Source: Microbacterium lemovicicum (GTDB lineage: Bacteria > Actinomycetota > Actinomycetes > Actinomycetales > Microbacteriaceae). Taken from it: DNA of 64,000 bases. The stretch is taken from positions 2,356,001 to 2,420,000 of the forward strand of contig NZ_CP031423.1 of the NCBI RefSeq assembly GCF_003991875.1, in the 5' to 3' direction. Shown piece by piece: positions 8,990 to 17,995 of this stretch (its first letter is position 1; each line of letters starts with the position of its first letter). A model generated the notes under the pieces. It was not told where the DNA came from. It saw nothing but the letters and a program-made list of their open reading frames with translations, and did not search any database. The position numbers were made by a program, and so were the translations under genes.

Positions 8990-9627
8990 TAGCCGACCGC
9001 GAAGCGCTCGCGCGAGTGCTTCGGCTCCTCGATCTCGTCGACGACCGCGACGGCCAGGTCGGGGCCGGAGATGAAGGACTGGCCGTCCTCGCCGACGACG
9101 AGCACGTCGCCGCCGTCGCGGTAGGAGCCGGTGCGCTCGCCCGGAGCCCACTCGCCGAAGCCGCCGGCCGGGTGCACGTAGAACCAGTCGTGTGCGCCGG
9201 TGCCCGCCTGGAGATCCTCGAGGATGCCGATGGCCTCGGCCGCCTCGGGCTTGTACTCGTCGGCGAAGCCCTCGGTGTCGATGAGGCGCGGTCCGCCCGG
9301 GGCCGCGAGCGAACCGCCCGCGCCGCCGATCACGCCCACGCGCACGTCCGCCGGCAGGGCGGCGACGAGCTCCGCCATCGCGGGACGCAGCTGGCCGAGC
9401 ATGTCGCCGCGCGCGGCGACGGACGAGACGACGACGTCGACGCCCTCGAGCTGGGCGACCAGGGTCGGGACGTCGAGCAGAGTGCCCTCGAGGTAGGTCG
9501 CACCGTCGACGCGGTCGGACGGCACGGAGCGGGCCACCGAGACGACGGTGTGACCGCGCGAGACGGCCTCCCGGACGATATGCGATCCGGCGTAGCCGGT
9601 TCCTCCGATGACAGCGATGCGAGACAT
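8986..9627 (-). CDS. NAD(P)-binding reductase, NmrA/SDR type
   Basis: A 213-aa Rossmann-fold protein opening with MSRIAVIGGTGYAGSHIV, whose GXXGXXG loop binds NAD(P). It belongs to the short NAD(P)H-binding (PF13460-like) group that reduces flavins, quinones or biliverdin-type substrates; the substrate here is unknown. A VVSSVAARGD strand and an HDWFYVHPAGGF segment match the group. It is convergent with the DUF4032 gene, and the last codons overlap by 4 bp. Confidence 0.85.
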   Translation of the reverse strand: MSRIAVIGGTGYAGSHIVREAVSRGHTVVSVARSVPSDRVDGATYLEGTLLDVPTLVAQLEGVDVVVSSVAARGDMLGQLRPAMAELVAALPADVRVGVIGGAGGSLAAPGGPRLIDTEGFADEYKPEAAEAIGILEDLQAGTGAHDWFYVHPAGGFGEWAPGERTGSYRDGGDVLVVGEDGQSFISGPDLAVAVVDEIEEPKHSRERFAVGY

Positions 9628-9715
9628 GTCTTCCCTTCCTGCGGGTCGCGCAGACCGGACGTCTGCGCCTGGTCGTTCACAAGTGCGGGGTGGGCCGGGG
9701 CATTCCCGGCCCGGC

Positions 9716-10708
9716 TCATTCCGACGCGGAGCGCGTGACCGACACCTGGTACAGGGCGACGGATGCGGCGATGCCGGCGTTTAGCGACTCGGTCGCCGCT
9801 TCGATCGGGATCGACACGACCTGGTCGCACGTCTCGGTGACGAGACGGGAGAGCCCCTTGCCCTCCGACCCGATCACGATGACCACAGGGCGGTCGGCGA
9901 GCTGCAGCGCCGGGAGCGACACGTCTCCCCCGCCGTCGAGGCCCAGGACGAAGACGCCCTGACGCTTGAAGTCCTTGAGCGTCGTGGTCAGATTCGGCGC
10001 GATGGCGACCGGCACCCGGGCCGCGGCACCGGCACTCGTCTTCCACGCGGCGCTGTTGACGCTCGCGGAGCGACGCTGCGGCAGAATCACGCCGTGCCCG
10101 CCGAACGCGCCGGTCGAGCGGATGATCGCGCCGAGGTTGCGGGGATCGGTGATCCCGTCCAGCGCGACGAACAGCGGCAGTTCCTTGCGGTCGAGCACCT
10201 GCTCGAGCAGGTCGTGCGGGTGCGCGTACTCGTACGGCGGCACCTTGATGGCGACGCCCTGGTGCACGCCGTCGAAGCCGGCCATGCGATCGAGCTCGGG
10301 GCGCGTGACCTCGAGGACCGGGATGCCGCGGTGCGTCGCGATGGAGAGCATCTCCTTGACGCGGTCATCCATCTCCACCCGCTGCGCGATGTAGAACGCC
10401 GTCGCGGGGATCTTGGCCCGCAGAGCCTCGAGCACCGAGTTGCGGCCGGTGACGGTCTCGGTGTCGTCGTCCTTCTTCGCCGCGCGAGGTCGCGACTGCG
10501 GCTGACCACCGGGCTTGCCGCGACCACCGGCCGCCGCGTAGCGCTCGGCGGCGGCCTTGCGCTTGCCTGCCGGGTGCCAGGCGCGATCCTCCGCCTTCGG
10601 CGTCGGCCCGCGGCCCTCGAGCGCCTGGCGGCCGTTGCCGCCGGAGCCCTTCAGCGGACCCTTCTTCTTGCCCTTGTTGGCGCCTGCGCGCGGCGGCTTA
10701 CCTGCCAT
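9716..10708 (-). CDS. rlmB: 23S rRNA (guanosine-2'-O)-methyltransferase, RlmB/TrmH family
   Basis: A SPOUT enzyme methylating a 2'-hydroxyl in 23S rRNA. The 330-aa protein has a basic, low-complexity extension (residues 1-85, GKKKGPLKG), an L30e-like substrate-binding domain and the knotted catalytic domain with motifs NLGAIIRSTGAFG, IVIGSEGKGLSRL and ESLNAGIAASVALY. The extension is common in actinobacterial homologues. Its start overlaps the end of cysS by 11 bp, the same order as cysS-Rv3579c in M. tuberculosis. Exact target nucleotide is inferred from the family. Confidence 0.93.
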   Translation of the reverse strand: MAGKPPRAGANKGKKKGPLKGSGGNGRQALEGRGPTPKAEDRAWHPAGKRKAAAERYAAAGGRGKPGGQPQSRPRAAKKDDDTETVTGRNSVLEALRAKIPATAFYIAQRVEMDDRVKEMLSIATHRGIPVLEVTRPELDRMAGFDGVHQGVAIKVPPYEYAHPHDLLEQVLDRKELPLFVALDGITDPRNLGAIIRSTGAFGGHGVILPQRRSASVNSAAWKTSAGAAARVPVAIAPNLTTTLKDFKRQGVFVLGLDGGGDVSLPALQLADRPVVIVIGSEGKGLSRLVTETCDQVVSIPIEAATESLNAGIAASVALYQVSVTRSASE

Positions 10709-12119
10709 CGAAACTCCAATGCGTTGCGTCAGGGGTGTCTTCCAGAACGATGCCGGCCGCGGTCAGCGCGTCGCGCACACGGTCGGCGCTCGCCCAGTCC
10801 TTGTCGGCGCGCGCCTGCGCGCGCTGACCGATCATGGTCTGCACGAGCGTGTCGAGTGCGGCGCTCTCGGGGCTGTCGGACGATGCGCGCCACTGCGGAT
10901 CGAGCGGATTGATCCCGAGGATGCCGACCATGCGGCCGACCTCGATCGACGCGCGGGCGGCGCCGTCGTGGTCGCCCTCGTCGAGGGCGGAGTTGCCGGC
11001 GCGGACGGTGTCGTGGATGACGGCGAGCGCCTGCGGCACTCCGAGATCGTCGTCCATGGCGTCCGCGAAAGCCTCGGGCAGCGGGGCGACCGTGAGCCAG
11101 GAGGCGGTGCCCAGCATCCGCTCGGCTCTCTCGAGGAAGGTGCGGATGCGCTCGAGGGCCGACTCGGCCTCGTCGAAGGCCCGGTCGGTGATGTCGAGGC
11201 TCGAGCGGTAGTGGGCCGCGCCGAGGGCGTAGCGGACGACGAGCGGATCGCGGCCGCGCAGGGCGTCGTCCGCGAGCACGAAGTTGCCGAGCGACTTCGA
11301 CATCTTCTGGCCGTCGACGGTGACGAGTCCGTTGTGCACCCAGTACCGCGCGAAGGCGTCGCCGGCCGCCGTGGACTGAGCCAGCTCGTTCTCGTGGTGC
11401 GGGAAGCGCAGGTCGAGGCCGCCTCCGTGGATGTCGAACTCGGCGCCGAGATAGCGCCGCGACATGGCGGAGCACTCGATGTGCCAGCCCGGGCGCCCGG
11501 CGCCCCAGGGCGACGTCCAGGTCGCCGACGACGGCTCCCCGGGCTTCGCGCGCTTCCAGAGGGCGAAGTCGCGCGGATCCCGCTTGCCCCGCGGGTCGGC
11601 GTCGGCGGCGGGCTCCATCGCGTCGAGCGACTGGTGCGTGAGGGAGCCGTAGGCGCGCCAGGAGCGCACGTCGAAGTAGACGTCACCCGCGGCATCCGAT
11701 TCCCCATCGGCGGCGTAGGCGTGTCCTGCCTCGATGAGGCGTTCGATGAGCTCGAGCATCTGCGGGATCGACGCGGTCGCCCGCGGCTCGTACGTCGGGG
11801 GGAGGATGCCGATGGCGGAGTATGCGCGCGTGAAGGCCAGCTCCATGCGGTAGGCGAGAGCCCACCAGGGCTCGGTCTCGGTCGCGTTGGCGAGCACCTT
11901 GTCGTCGATGTCGGTGACGTTGCGCACGAAGGTGACGCGGCCGAAGCGGTGGGCGAGCCAGCGGCGGAGGATGTCGAAGCTCAGCGCTCCGCGGAGGTGT
12001 CCGATGTGCGGACCGGACTGCACGGTCGGACCGCAGACGTAGACCGACACGTCGCCGGGCTCGCGCGGCACGAACTCCCGAGCGGCCTGGGCCTGGGTGT
12101 CGTACAGCCGGAGGGTCAC
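10698..12119 (-). CDS. cysS: Cysteinyl-tRNA synthetase
   Basis: Charges tRNA-Cys in the cytoplasm. The 473-aa protein has the HIGH motif (GPHIGHLRG), KMSKS (QKMSKSLGN) and the zinc ligands in [18 protein letters not shown] and HHENE. Length is normal for the class I enzyme. It is translationally linked to rlmB downstream (11-bp overlap) and follows the GntR gene by only 9 bp, so transcripts from EamA-GntR may read into it. Its own promoter, if any, would lie inside gntR. Confidence 0.97.
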   Translation of the reverse strand: MTLRLYDTQAQAAREFVPREPGDVSVYVCGPTVQSGPHIGHLRGALSFDILRRWLAHRFGRVTFVRNVTDIDDKVLANATETEPWWALAYRMELAFTRAYSAIGILPPTYEPRATASIPQMLELIERLIEAGHAYAADGESDAAGDVYFDVRSWRAYGSLTHQSLDAMEPAADADPRGKRDPRDFALWKRAKPGEPSSATWTSPWGAGRPGWHIECSAMSRRYLGAEFDIHGGGLDLRFPHHENELAQSTAAGDAFARYWVHNGLVTVDGQKMSKSLGNFVLADDALRGRDPLVVRYALGAAHYRSSLDITDRAFDEAESALERIRTFLERAERMLGTASWLTVAPLPEAFADAMDDDLGVPQALAVIHDTVRAGNSALDEGDHDGAARASIEVGRMVGILGINPLDPQWRASSDSPESAALDTLVQTMIGQRAQARADKDWASADRVRDALTAAGIVLEDTPDATHWSFDGR

Positions 12120-12128
12120 GCCTTCAGC

Positions 12129-12893
12129 CTACCGGCCGCCCCTGTGCGGCACCGGGAGGGGCTCTGGCCGGTCATCGCTGCTCTCACCGCTTCTCGCTGC
12201 GCGGATGAGCTGTGTCGAGTGCTCGAGGTGCGCGCGCACGGCCTCGCCGCCGTCGATCGGCAGAAGTCGGAGATAGCGGCGGTGCTCATCGGCGAGTCCG
12301 GGGGCCGCGTAGTGCGGACGCACGTGGGCGAGCAGGAGGAGGATCTCCGACTCGAGCGCGGCGTAGGCGTCCGCGATGCGGGCACTCCCCGCGGCGTTCA
12401 CGATCGCGCGATGCACCGCCGCGTGCGCGCGGGTCGTCGTGATCCAGTCGCCGGCGGATTCCGCGGCGGCGAGGCGGTCGAGCGCTGCTTCTGCCTCCTC
12501 GACGACGGTCGCCGGCCAGGGGGCGCCGTGCTCGGCCGTGATGAGGCGCACCGCCTCGGTCTCGAGCGCGGCGCGAAGCTGCTGGAGTGCGACCAGCTCG
12601 TCGTCGTCGAGCGTGGCCACGCGCGTGCCGGCGAAGGCAACCGCCCGTGCGATCCGCTCCGCGGTGAGGGCGGCCAGGGCGGTGCGGACCGTGTGCCGCG
12701 AGACACCGTGGCGCCCGGCAAGCTCCTCCTCGCGCAGCGGGGTGCCCGGCGGGATCTCGCCGGCGAGGATGCGCGACCGGAGCTCATCGGCGAGGCGCGC
12801 GGCGGCGGTGGCTGCGGCGCGGCGTGTGGCTGCGGCGGCGGCTCGCGTGGCTGCGGCGGCTCGATCGTGCCGGTCAGGTGCGGAGGGCGGCAT
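12129..12893 (-). CDS. GntR family regulator (FadR/FCD type)
   Basis: A 254-aa transcriptional regulator. An Ala/Arg-rich N-terminal helix (1-35) precedes a winged helix (about 35-95, with LREEELAGRHGVSRHTVRTAL as recognition region) and an FCD ligand-binding domain (about 105-235) with histidines (HAAVHRAI, HVRPHY) at metal-site positions. It overlaps the end of the EamA transporter gene by 20 bp, so it probably regulates that exporter; the ligand is unknown. Confidence 0.88.
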   Translation of the reverse strand: MPPSAPDRHDRAAAATRAAAAATRRAAATAAARLADELRSRILAGEIPPGTPLREEELAGRHGVSRHTVRTALAALTAERIARAVAFAGTRVATLDDDELVALQQLRAALETEAVRLITAEHGAPWPATVVEEAEAALDRLAAAESAGDWITTTRAHAAVHRAIVNAAGSARIADAYAALESEILLLLAHVRPHYAAPGLADEHRRYLRLLPIDGGEAVRAHLEHSTQLIRAARSGESSDDRPEPLPVPHRGGR

Positions 12894-13797
12894 GCGGCTC
12901 TCTCCGGCGGGCGGGGACGCTGAGGAGTGCCAGTCCCGCGGCGAGCACGACGAGGCCGATGACCGCGAGGGCGCCGAGCTGCTCCCCCAGCACGAGCACG
13001 CCCAGCAGCGTCGCCCCGAGCGGCTCGGCGAGTGTGAGGGTGGCGACGGTCGCCGGCGCGAGCACGCGGAGCCCCCAACCGAAGAGCAGGTACGCGACGG
13101 CCGTCGTCACCACGCCGAGCCAGAGGGCGAGGCTGATCCCGGCGGGCGTGAGGAGCCACCCGGGCGACGTAGCCAGCAGCACCGGGAGGCTGAAGACGGC
13201 CGCGGTGCCGAAGACGGTGCCCATGACCCGCGCCGCGCCCCACCCGCGGTCGAGGAGGAGTTTGGATGCCACGGCGTAGACCGCGTACGAAGCACCCGCG
13301 CCGCAGGACGCGAGGAGGCCGGCAGGCGCGGGCGCGCCGACTCCTCCCCCGGTCAGGCCGGTGACCAGCACGACGCCGACGAGGGCGACGGCGGTCGCCA
13401 CGATCCAGCGTCTGCCGGGAGGACGGCGCCGCACGACGGCGTCGAGGACGCCGGTCACGATCGGTGCCGAGCCCAGGGCGAGCACGGTGCCGACGGCCAC
13501 GCCGTTGAGCCTCGTCCCGGCGAAGAACGTCGGCTGGTACGCGAGGACCCCGAGCGCACCGACGGCCACCAGCACCCCGACGGGCACGCCGCTTCGGGCC
13601 GAGCGTGCCGCCGGTCGCTCGCGCCCGCGGGTGGCGACGAGGGCGACCACCCCGAGGATGCCGCCGCCGACCAGGATCCGCGCCGCCCCGACCGACAGCG
13701 GACTCGCGTCGACGTCGGCGAGCTGCTGCGCGGTGCCTGTCGTCGCGAAGCACAGCGCCGCGAGCAGCACCGCGGCGAAGGGCAGGAGGCGGGGCAC
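12874..13797 (-). CDS. EamA/DMT family transporter
   Basis: A 307-aa membrane protein with about ten hydrophobic helices in two EamA repeats, typical of drug/metabolite exporters (amino acids, nucleosides or toxic compounds). Motifs include ALCFATTGTAQQL in helix 1 and TLTLAEPLGATLLGVLVLGE in the second repeat. I chose the GTG start VPRLLPFAAVLLAAL because it leads directly into helix 1; the frame upstream runs on through the 133-bp repeats and looks spurious. It is coupled to the downstream gntR gene. Confidence 0.88.
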   Translation of the reverse strand: MPRLLPFAAVLLAALCFATTGTAQQLADVDASPLSVGAARILVGGGILGVVALVATRGRERPAARSARSGVPVGVLVAVGALGVLAYQPTFFAGTRLNGVAVGTVLALGSAPIVTGVLDAVVRRRPPGRRWIVATAVALVGVVLVTGLTGGGVGAPAPAGLLASCGAGASYAVYAVASKLLLDRGWGAARVMGTVFGTAAVFSLPVLLATSPGWLLTPAGISLALWLGVVTTAVAYLLFGWGLRVLAPATVATLTLAEPLGATLLGVLVLGEQLGALAVIGLVVLAAGLALLSVPARRREPHAALRT

Positions 13798-13940
13798 GCT
13801 GCGATTGTTACACAATCCGCGGGTCGCCGTCGTCGGTTGCTCGGCGAGGGAGCGGGCGAGCGATTGGAATGGCGGGCGGGCGAGCGGGCGGGCGGGCGAG
13901 GGAGCGGAGCGGAGCGGCCGAGCGATAGAGGCGTCGCGCG
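13798..13940. other. Purine-rich low-complexity spacer before the 133-bp repeats
   Basis: No gene is supported here. From about 13845 to 13925 the plus strand is a run of GGCGGGCGAGCG-like words. It holds the EamA promoter region (TGTTACACAATC near 13806, GATTGTGTAACAATC on the minus strand) and abuts the 133-bp tandem repeat. Confidence 0.6.
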
Positions 13941-14286
13941 GCCGCCCGAACCGGAGGAGATGTGCGGAACGGGAGGATGCAGCATCCCCATCGCTCCTCC
14001 GAATCGCCACATCTCCTCCCGACGTGCGCGGGCTTCCGACTCGCGCTTGCTCGCGCAGGCCCTGCGCCGCGCGGCCGCCCGAACCGGAGGAGATGTGCGG
14101 AACGGGAGGATGCAGCATCCGCATCGCTCCTCCGAATCGCCACATCTCCTCCCGACGTGCGCGGGCTTCCGACTCGCGCTTGCTCGCGCAGGCCTTTCGA
14201 CGTGCGGCCGTCCGGACCGAAGGAGATGTGCGGAACGGGAGGATGCAGCATCCGCATCGCTCCTCCGGATCGCCACATCTCCTCCC
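13941..14286. repeat. 133-bp tandem repeat, 2.6 copies, each with a long palindrome
   Basis: Units begin at 13941, 14074 and 14207 (exact 133-bp period); the third is truncated at about 14286. Within each unit a 67-bp palindromic core (13953-14019 in the first) has 12-bp arms GGAGGAGATGTG / CACATCTCCTCC, an inner GGAGGA/TCCTCC pair and a central GGATGC-A-GCATCC. Units 1 and 2 differ by very few bases; unit 3 has more changes, including an A in its left arm and altered flanks. The period is not a multiple of three, so coding is unlikely. It separates the divergently transcribed EamA and GNAT genes. Confidence 0.93.
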
Positions 14287-14334
14287 GCCGCGCGCGCAAC
14301 GAGCGGGGGCACCGCGCGGTGGGAGGATCGGGGC

Positions 14335-14802
14335 GTGACGGACGCTCTCGACATCCAGGTGGCCGACCTCTCCTCCCCTGACGTGCGGGAGCTGCTCGCT
14401 CTCCACCTCTCCGGCATGCACGACACCTCGCCGCCCGAGAGCGTGCACGCTCTGGACATCGAGGGGCTGCGGCATCCGTCGATCACCGTGTGGTCCGCCC
14501 GCATCGACGGCGAGCTCGCGGGGATCGTCGCCCTGTCGCGCCTCGGTGAGGACCGCGGCGAGATCAAGTCGATGCGCGTGCCCGACGCGTTCCTCGGCAG
14601 AGGCGTCGGCCGTGCGCTGCTGCAGCACCTCGTCGCGGCCGCCCGCACCGAAGGCCTGACCGACCTCTGGCTCGAGACCGGGTCGACGGTGGAGTTCGCG
14701 GCAGCCCGGAGCCTCTACGCGAGCGAGGGCTTCGTCGGGTGCGGACCGTTCGGCAGCTACACCGACGACCCGTTCTCGACGTACATGACGCGGAGCCTCT
14801 AG
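14335..14802 (+). CDS. GNAT family N-acetyltransferase
   Basis: A 155-aa acetyl-CoA-dependent acetyltransferase. The acetyl-CoA site is visible as [14 protein letters not shown] (Q/RXXGXG/A motif), preceded by the beta-4 strand [11 protein letters not shown] and followed by [23 protein letters not shown]. It resembles YsnE/PhnO-type small-molecule acetylases; the substrate is unknown. The GTG start lies about 50 bp after the last 133-bp repeat, so the repeat may overlap its promoter. It converges with ispDF with a 4-bp overlap. Confidence 0.9.
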   Translation: MTDALDIQVADLSSPDVRELLALHLSGMHDTSPPESVHALDIEGLRHPSITVWSARIDGELAGIVALSRLGEDRGEIKSMRVPDAFLGRGVGRALLQHLVAAARTEGLTDLWLETGSTVEFAAARSLYASEGFVGCGPFGSYTDDPFSTYMTRSL

Positions 14803-16007
14803 CCCGCCGGAACCACCATCGCCACCGCGAAGGCCGAGACACCGTCGCCGGTTCCGGTGAAGCCCAGCCCGTCGGTCGTCGTCGCGCTCACCGAGACGGG
14901 AGCGCCGCCGAGCGCCCGCGACAGCACCCGCTCGGACTCGACCCGGCGGGCCGCCATGCGGGGACGGTTGGCCTGCACCTGCACCGACACGTTGCCCACC
15001 CGCCAGCCGGCCTCGGCCAGCAGCTCGACGGTACGGGCGAGGAAGACGGCTGCGTGCGCTCCGGCGTACTCCGGCTTGTCGGTGCCGAAGTGCGTGCCGA
15101 TGTCGCCGATCCCCGCAGCGGCCAGCAGCGCGTCGACGATCGCGTGGGCGACCGCGTCGCCGTCGGAGTGCCCCGACAGCGGCTTCTCCCCCGGCCACTC
15201 GAGTCCGGCGAGCCAGAGCACGCCGTCACCGCCGAAGCCGTGCACGTCGGTCCCGACGCCGACACGCGGCAGAACCGGTGCGGACGATGAGGCGGACACC
15301 GGATGCTGCGCCACGAGCGCCCGCGCCCGCGCGAGGTCGTCGGGGCCGGTGATCTTGAAACCGAGCGGATCGCCCGCGACGGCCGCGATGCGGCCGGCAG
15401 TGCCGGCGACGTGCGCGGCGACGACTGCCGCGTCGTCGGTGTACTCGCGATCGGCGGCGAGGTACGCGGCATCCAGCACCGCACGGTCGAAGCCCTGCGG
15501 CGTCTGCGCAGCCGCCAGCTCCGCGCGGTCGACGGGACCGATGACGTACCCGTCGGCGACGCGCTTGATCGTGTCGACCACCGGAAGCACCGGCAGCGCA
15601 CCGGGCGCACCCGCGCGCACCGCGTCGATCACGCGGGCGAACACGTCGGGCGGCGTGAGCGCACGGGCGGCGTCGTGGACGAGCACGATGTCGACTTCGG
15701 CCCAGACCGCGGCGAGACCCGCCGCCACCGACGCCTGACGCGTCGCCCCGCCGGTGACGACCCGGACGAGATCGGCGTGCTCGCCGGCAGCCGCGAGGGC
15801 GTCGGTGCGCGCCGCACCCTCGTAGCCCGCGGGGGCGACGACGACCACCTGCGCCGACGCCGCGGCGAACACGCCGTCGAGTGCGGTGCGGAGCACGGTG
15901 TGCTCATCGAGGCCGACGAACGCTTTCGGCGCACCGGCGCCGAGACGCGTTCCCGAGCCTGCCGCGACGACGATGACGGCCACGGAGGGCACGGGTTCCA
16001 GGTTCAC
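14799..16007 (-). CDS. ispDF: Bifunctional IspD/IspF isoprenoid enzyme
   Basis: Catalyses two steps of the MEP pathway: CTP + MEP to CDP-ME (IspD) and cyclisation to ME-cPP (IspF). The 402-aa fusion has IspD at about 5-230 ([16 protein letters not shown] nucleotide loop; VHDAARAL) and IspF at about 245-402 (GVGTDVHGF zinc Asp and His; [21 protein letters not shown]). In M. tuberculosis the two are separate adjacent genes. The GTG start ([14 protein letters not shown]) is chosen for its distance from the N-terminal strand; GTG five codons later is possible. It lies directly downstream of carD. Confidence 0.95.
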   Translation of the reverse strand: MNLEPVPSVAVIVVAAGSGTRLGAGAPKAFVGLDEHTVLRTALDGVFAAASAQVVVVAPAGYEGAARTDALAAAGEHADLVRVVTGGATRQASVAAGLAAVWAEVDIVLVHDAARALTPPDVFARVIDAVRAGAPGALPVLPVVDTIKRVADGYVIGPVDRAELAAAQTPQGFDRAVLDAAYLAADREYTDDAAVVAAHVAGTAGRIAAVAGDPLGFKITGPDDLARARALVAQHPVSASSSAPVLPRVGVGTDVHGFGGDGVLWLAGLEWPGEKPLSGHSDGDAVAHAIVDALLAAAGIGDIGTHFGTDKPEYAGAHAAVFLARTVELLAEAGWRVGNVSVQVQANRPRMAARRVESERVLSRALGGAPVSVSATTTDGLGFTGTGDGVSAFAVAMVVPAG

Positions 16008-16056
16008 GACTCCGAGGCTAGCGCTGAGCGCCGCCGCGGAGCGCGACGAGGGGGTG

Positions 16057-16539
16057 TCAGCTCGCGAGGACCTCGTCGAGGACGACACCGGCGCGGTCCT
16101 CGTCGGTCTTCTCGGCCAGAGCCAGTTCGGAGATGAGGATCTGGCGCGCCTTCGCGAGCATCCGCTTCTCACCCGCGGACAGGCCGCGGTCCTGATCGCG
16201 GCGCCAGAGGTCGCGGACGACCTCGCTGACCTTGATCACGTCGCCGGAGGCCAGCTTCTCGAGGTTCGCCTTGTATCGGCGCGACCAGTTGGTCGGCTCC
16301 TCGGTGAAGGGGGCGCGCAACACGTCGAAGACGCGCTCGAGACCTTCCTTGCCGATGACGTCTCTCACGCCGACGAGGTCGACGTTGTCGGCCGGGACCT
16401 CGATGGTCAGGTCGCCCTGAGTGACACGGAGCTTGAGGTAGATCTTCTCCTCGCCCCTGATCATCCGGGTCTTGACCTCGGAGATGGTGGCCGCGCCATG
16501 GTGCGGATAGACGACTGTTTCGCCAACCTCAAAAAGCAT
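16057..16539 (-). CDS. carD: CarD family transcription factor
   Basis: Binds the RNA polymerase beta subunit and stabilises open promoter complexes, mainly at rRNA and housekeeping promoters in actinobacteria. The 160-aa protein has the N-terminal Tudor-like RNAP-interaction domain ([15 protein letters not shown]) and the C-terminal helical DNA-binding part with the minor-groove tryptophan region ([16 protein letters not shown]). GAAAGGA lies 8 bases before the ATG. A TATCCT -10-like element lies upstream, divergent from the LpqE-like gene. Confidence 0.96.
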   Translation of the reverse strand: MLFEVGETVVYPHHGAATISEVKTRMIRGEEKIYLKLRVTQGDLTIEVPADNVDLVGVRDVIGKEGLERVFDVLRAPFTEEPTNWSRRYKANLEKLASGDVIKVSEVVRDLWRRDQDRGLSAGEKRMLAKARQILISELALAEKTDEDRAGVVLDEVLAS

Positions 16540-16685
16540 GCAGTTATGTCCTTTCGGCAACCACCAGGATACCACAGGCCGCATACGCTAAGGTTCGCCC
16601 GGTGCGCCCCGCGCGCGCCTGCGGGCGGGCCTCCACACCCCATAGACTGAGGGGCACAGCCGTCCGTTCTTTCTCTGGAGGACCC

Positions 16686-17174
16686 GTGAAATCGCGCCTC
16701 ATCGCGTCCGTCGCCCTGGGGGCCGCCGTCCTTCTCGGATCGACCGGCTGCAGCCTGATCTCGCCGCAGGCGACGCTCATCCAGTACGCCCCCTCCGACG
16801 GTGTCGAGGTGATGGGCACGGGCGCCCTCAAGGTGCGCAACGTCCTCGTCGTCGCGAACGAGGCCGGCACCGCCGGCAACCTCGTGGCGGCCATCGTGAA
16901 CGAGTCGGACGAGCCGCAGACGCTCGACATCGACGTCGACAACGGCACGATCACCGACTCCATCCGCGTCCCCGCGAACTCGACGGTCAGCCTCGGCACG
17001 GCCGAGGACGAGCCGCTCCTGCTCGAGGGCATCGACGCGCAGCCCGGTTCGCTGCTGCCGATCTACTTCACCTCCGGCGACCAGGGCTCGCTCGCCCAGG
17101 TGCCGGTGCTCGACAACACGCTCGAGTACCTGCGCGACCTCGCGCCGACCCCGACGCCCAGCGCCACCCGCTGA
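16686..17174 (+). CDS. LpqE-like lipoprotein
   Basis: A 162-aa lipoprotein: signal peptide with lipobox LLGSTGCS (lipidated Cys about residue 21) and a beta-rich domain with the segment VRNVLVVANEAGTAGNLVAAIVN. Gene position divergent from carD is the same as lpqE (Rv3584) in M. tuberculosis, and the domain layout agrees. LpqE-type proteins have been linked to metal (copper) responses, but I see no obvious Cys/His metal cluster here. The C-terminus ends in a Thr/Pro tail. TAGACT about 40 bp before the GTG looks like its -10 element. Confidence 0.82.
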   Translation: MKSRLIASVALGAAVLLGSTGCSLISPQATLIQYAPSDGVEVMGTGALKVRNVLVVANEAGTAGNLVAAIVNESDEPQTLDIDVDNGTITDSIRVPANSTVSLGTAEDEPLLLEGIDAQPGSLLPIYFTSGDQGSLAQVPVLDNTLEYLRDLAPTPTPSATR

Positions 17175-17311
17175 CCCGCGCACGCGCTGACGGGCGCACG
17201 AGTCGGCCCGCACGCGCTGCCCCGCACGCACGCTGATCCGCACAGGGTCCGGCCCGCACGCATGCCGACCGGCGCACGCCGCCCGGCGCGCACGAGTCGG
17301 CCGCCGTTGCC
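17175..17311. other. CGCACGC-rich degenerate repeat between lpqE-like gene and regX3
   Basis: Words such as CCCGCACGC, CGCACGAGTCGG (twice, near 17196 and 17291) and CTGAYCCGCAC recur with irregular spacing. No gene is supported. It separates two convergent genes and may contain their terminators, although no single strong hairpin stands out. Confidence 0.55.
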
Positions 17312-17995
17312 TCAGCCCTCGAAGCGGTAGCCGAGCCCGCGCACGGTGACGAGCATCGTCGGCTCGCTCGGGTTGGTCTCGATGCGCGAGCGGATGCGCT
17401 TGATGTGCACGTCGAGCGTCTTGGTGTCGCCGAAGTAGTCGGTCCCCCACACGCGGTCGATGAGCTGGCCGCGGGTCAGCACGCGGCCGGCGTTGCGCAT
17501 CAGCACCTCGAGCAGCTCGAACTCCTTGAGCGGCATCCCGATCTCGCGGCCGTCCACCGCGACGGTGTGCCGGTCGATGTCGACCGTCACGCGCCCGCCC
17601 GTGAGCACGCGCTCGTCGAGGTCGTTGTCCAGCTGCACGAGGCGGCGCAGCACCGCGCGCATGCGGGCGAGCAGCTCTCGCGCGGAGTACGGCTTGGTGA
17701 CGTAGTCGTCGGCGCCCAGCTCGAGCCCCACGACGATGTCGACCTCGGAGTCCTTCGCCGTCAGCATGATGATCGGCACGGCCGAGGCGACGCGGATCTG
17801 CCGGCACACCTCGGTACCCGGCATCCCGGGCAGCATGAGGTCGAGCAGCACGATGTCGGCACCGCGCTCGCGGAACGCGGTGAGGGCGGACGGGCCGTCC
17901 TCGGCGATCTCGACGTCGTAGCCCTCGCGGCGCAGCAGGTAGGCGAGCGGGTCGGCCAGATCCGGCTCGTCCTCGACGATCAGGACGCGGGTCAT
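17312..17995 (-). CDS. regX3: Response regulator RegX3 (OmpR family)
   Basis: A 227-aa phosphate-responsive transcription factor. Receiver domain (1-115): acidic pair VEDEPD, phospho-acceptor Asp in IVLLDLMLPG, the conserved Thr in MLTAKD and Lys in DDYVTKPY. OmpR-type winged helix (about 130-225): LKEFELLEVLMRNAG and TLDVHIKRIRSRIE. Its start overlaps the senX3 stop by 4 bp (ATGA), so both proteins come from one mRNA. Expected targets in this window are pstS and phoU (inferred). Confidence 0.95.
   Translation of the reverse strand: MTRVLIVEDEPDLADPLAYLLRREGYDVEIAEDGPSALTAFRERGADIVLLDLMLPGMPGTEVCRQIRVASAVPIIMLTAKDSEVDIVVGLELGADDYVTKPYSARELLARMRAVLRRLVQLDNDLDERVLTGGRVTVDIDRHTVAVDGREIGMPLKEFELLEVLMRNAGRVLTRGQLIDRVWGTDYFGDTKTLDVHIKRIRSRIETNPSEPTMLVTVRGLGYRFEG

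Noticed and set aside
10557..12923. Long plus-strand frame of 788 codons opposite cysS and gntR
   Set aside because: It is antisense to well-recognised genes and lacks any family feature; Gly/Arg-rich composition is typical of GC-driven shadows.
13941..14286. CRISPR array
   Set aside because: Units are 133 bp, contiguous, with no variable spacers between short repeats; no cas gene nearby.
12874..15198. A 774-codon frame spanning the EamA gene and the 133-bp repeats
   Set aside because: Only its C-terminal 307 residues match a transporter; the rest changes sequence type at the repeats and is antisense to the GNAT gene. High GC makes long chance frames common.
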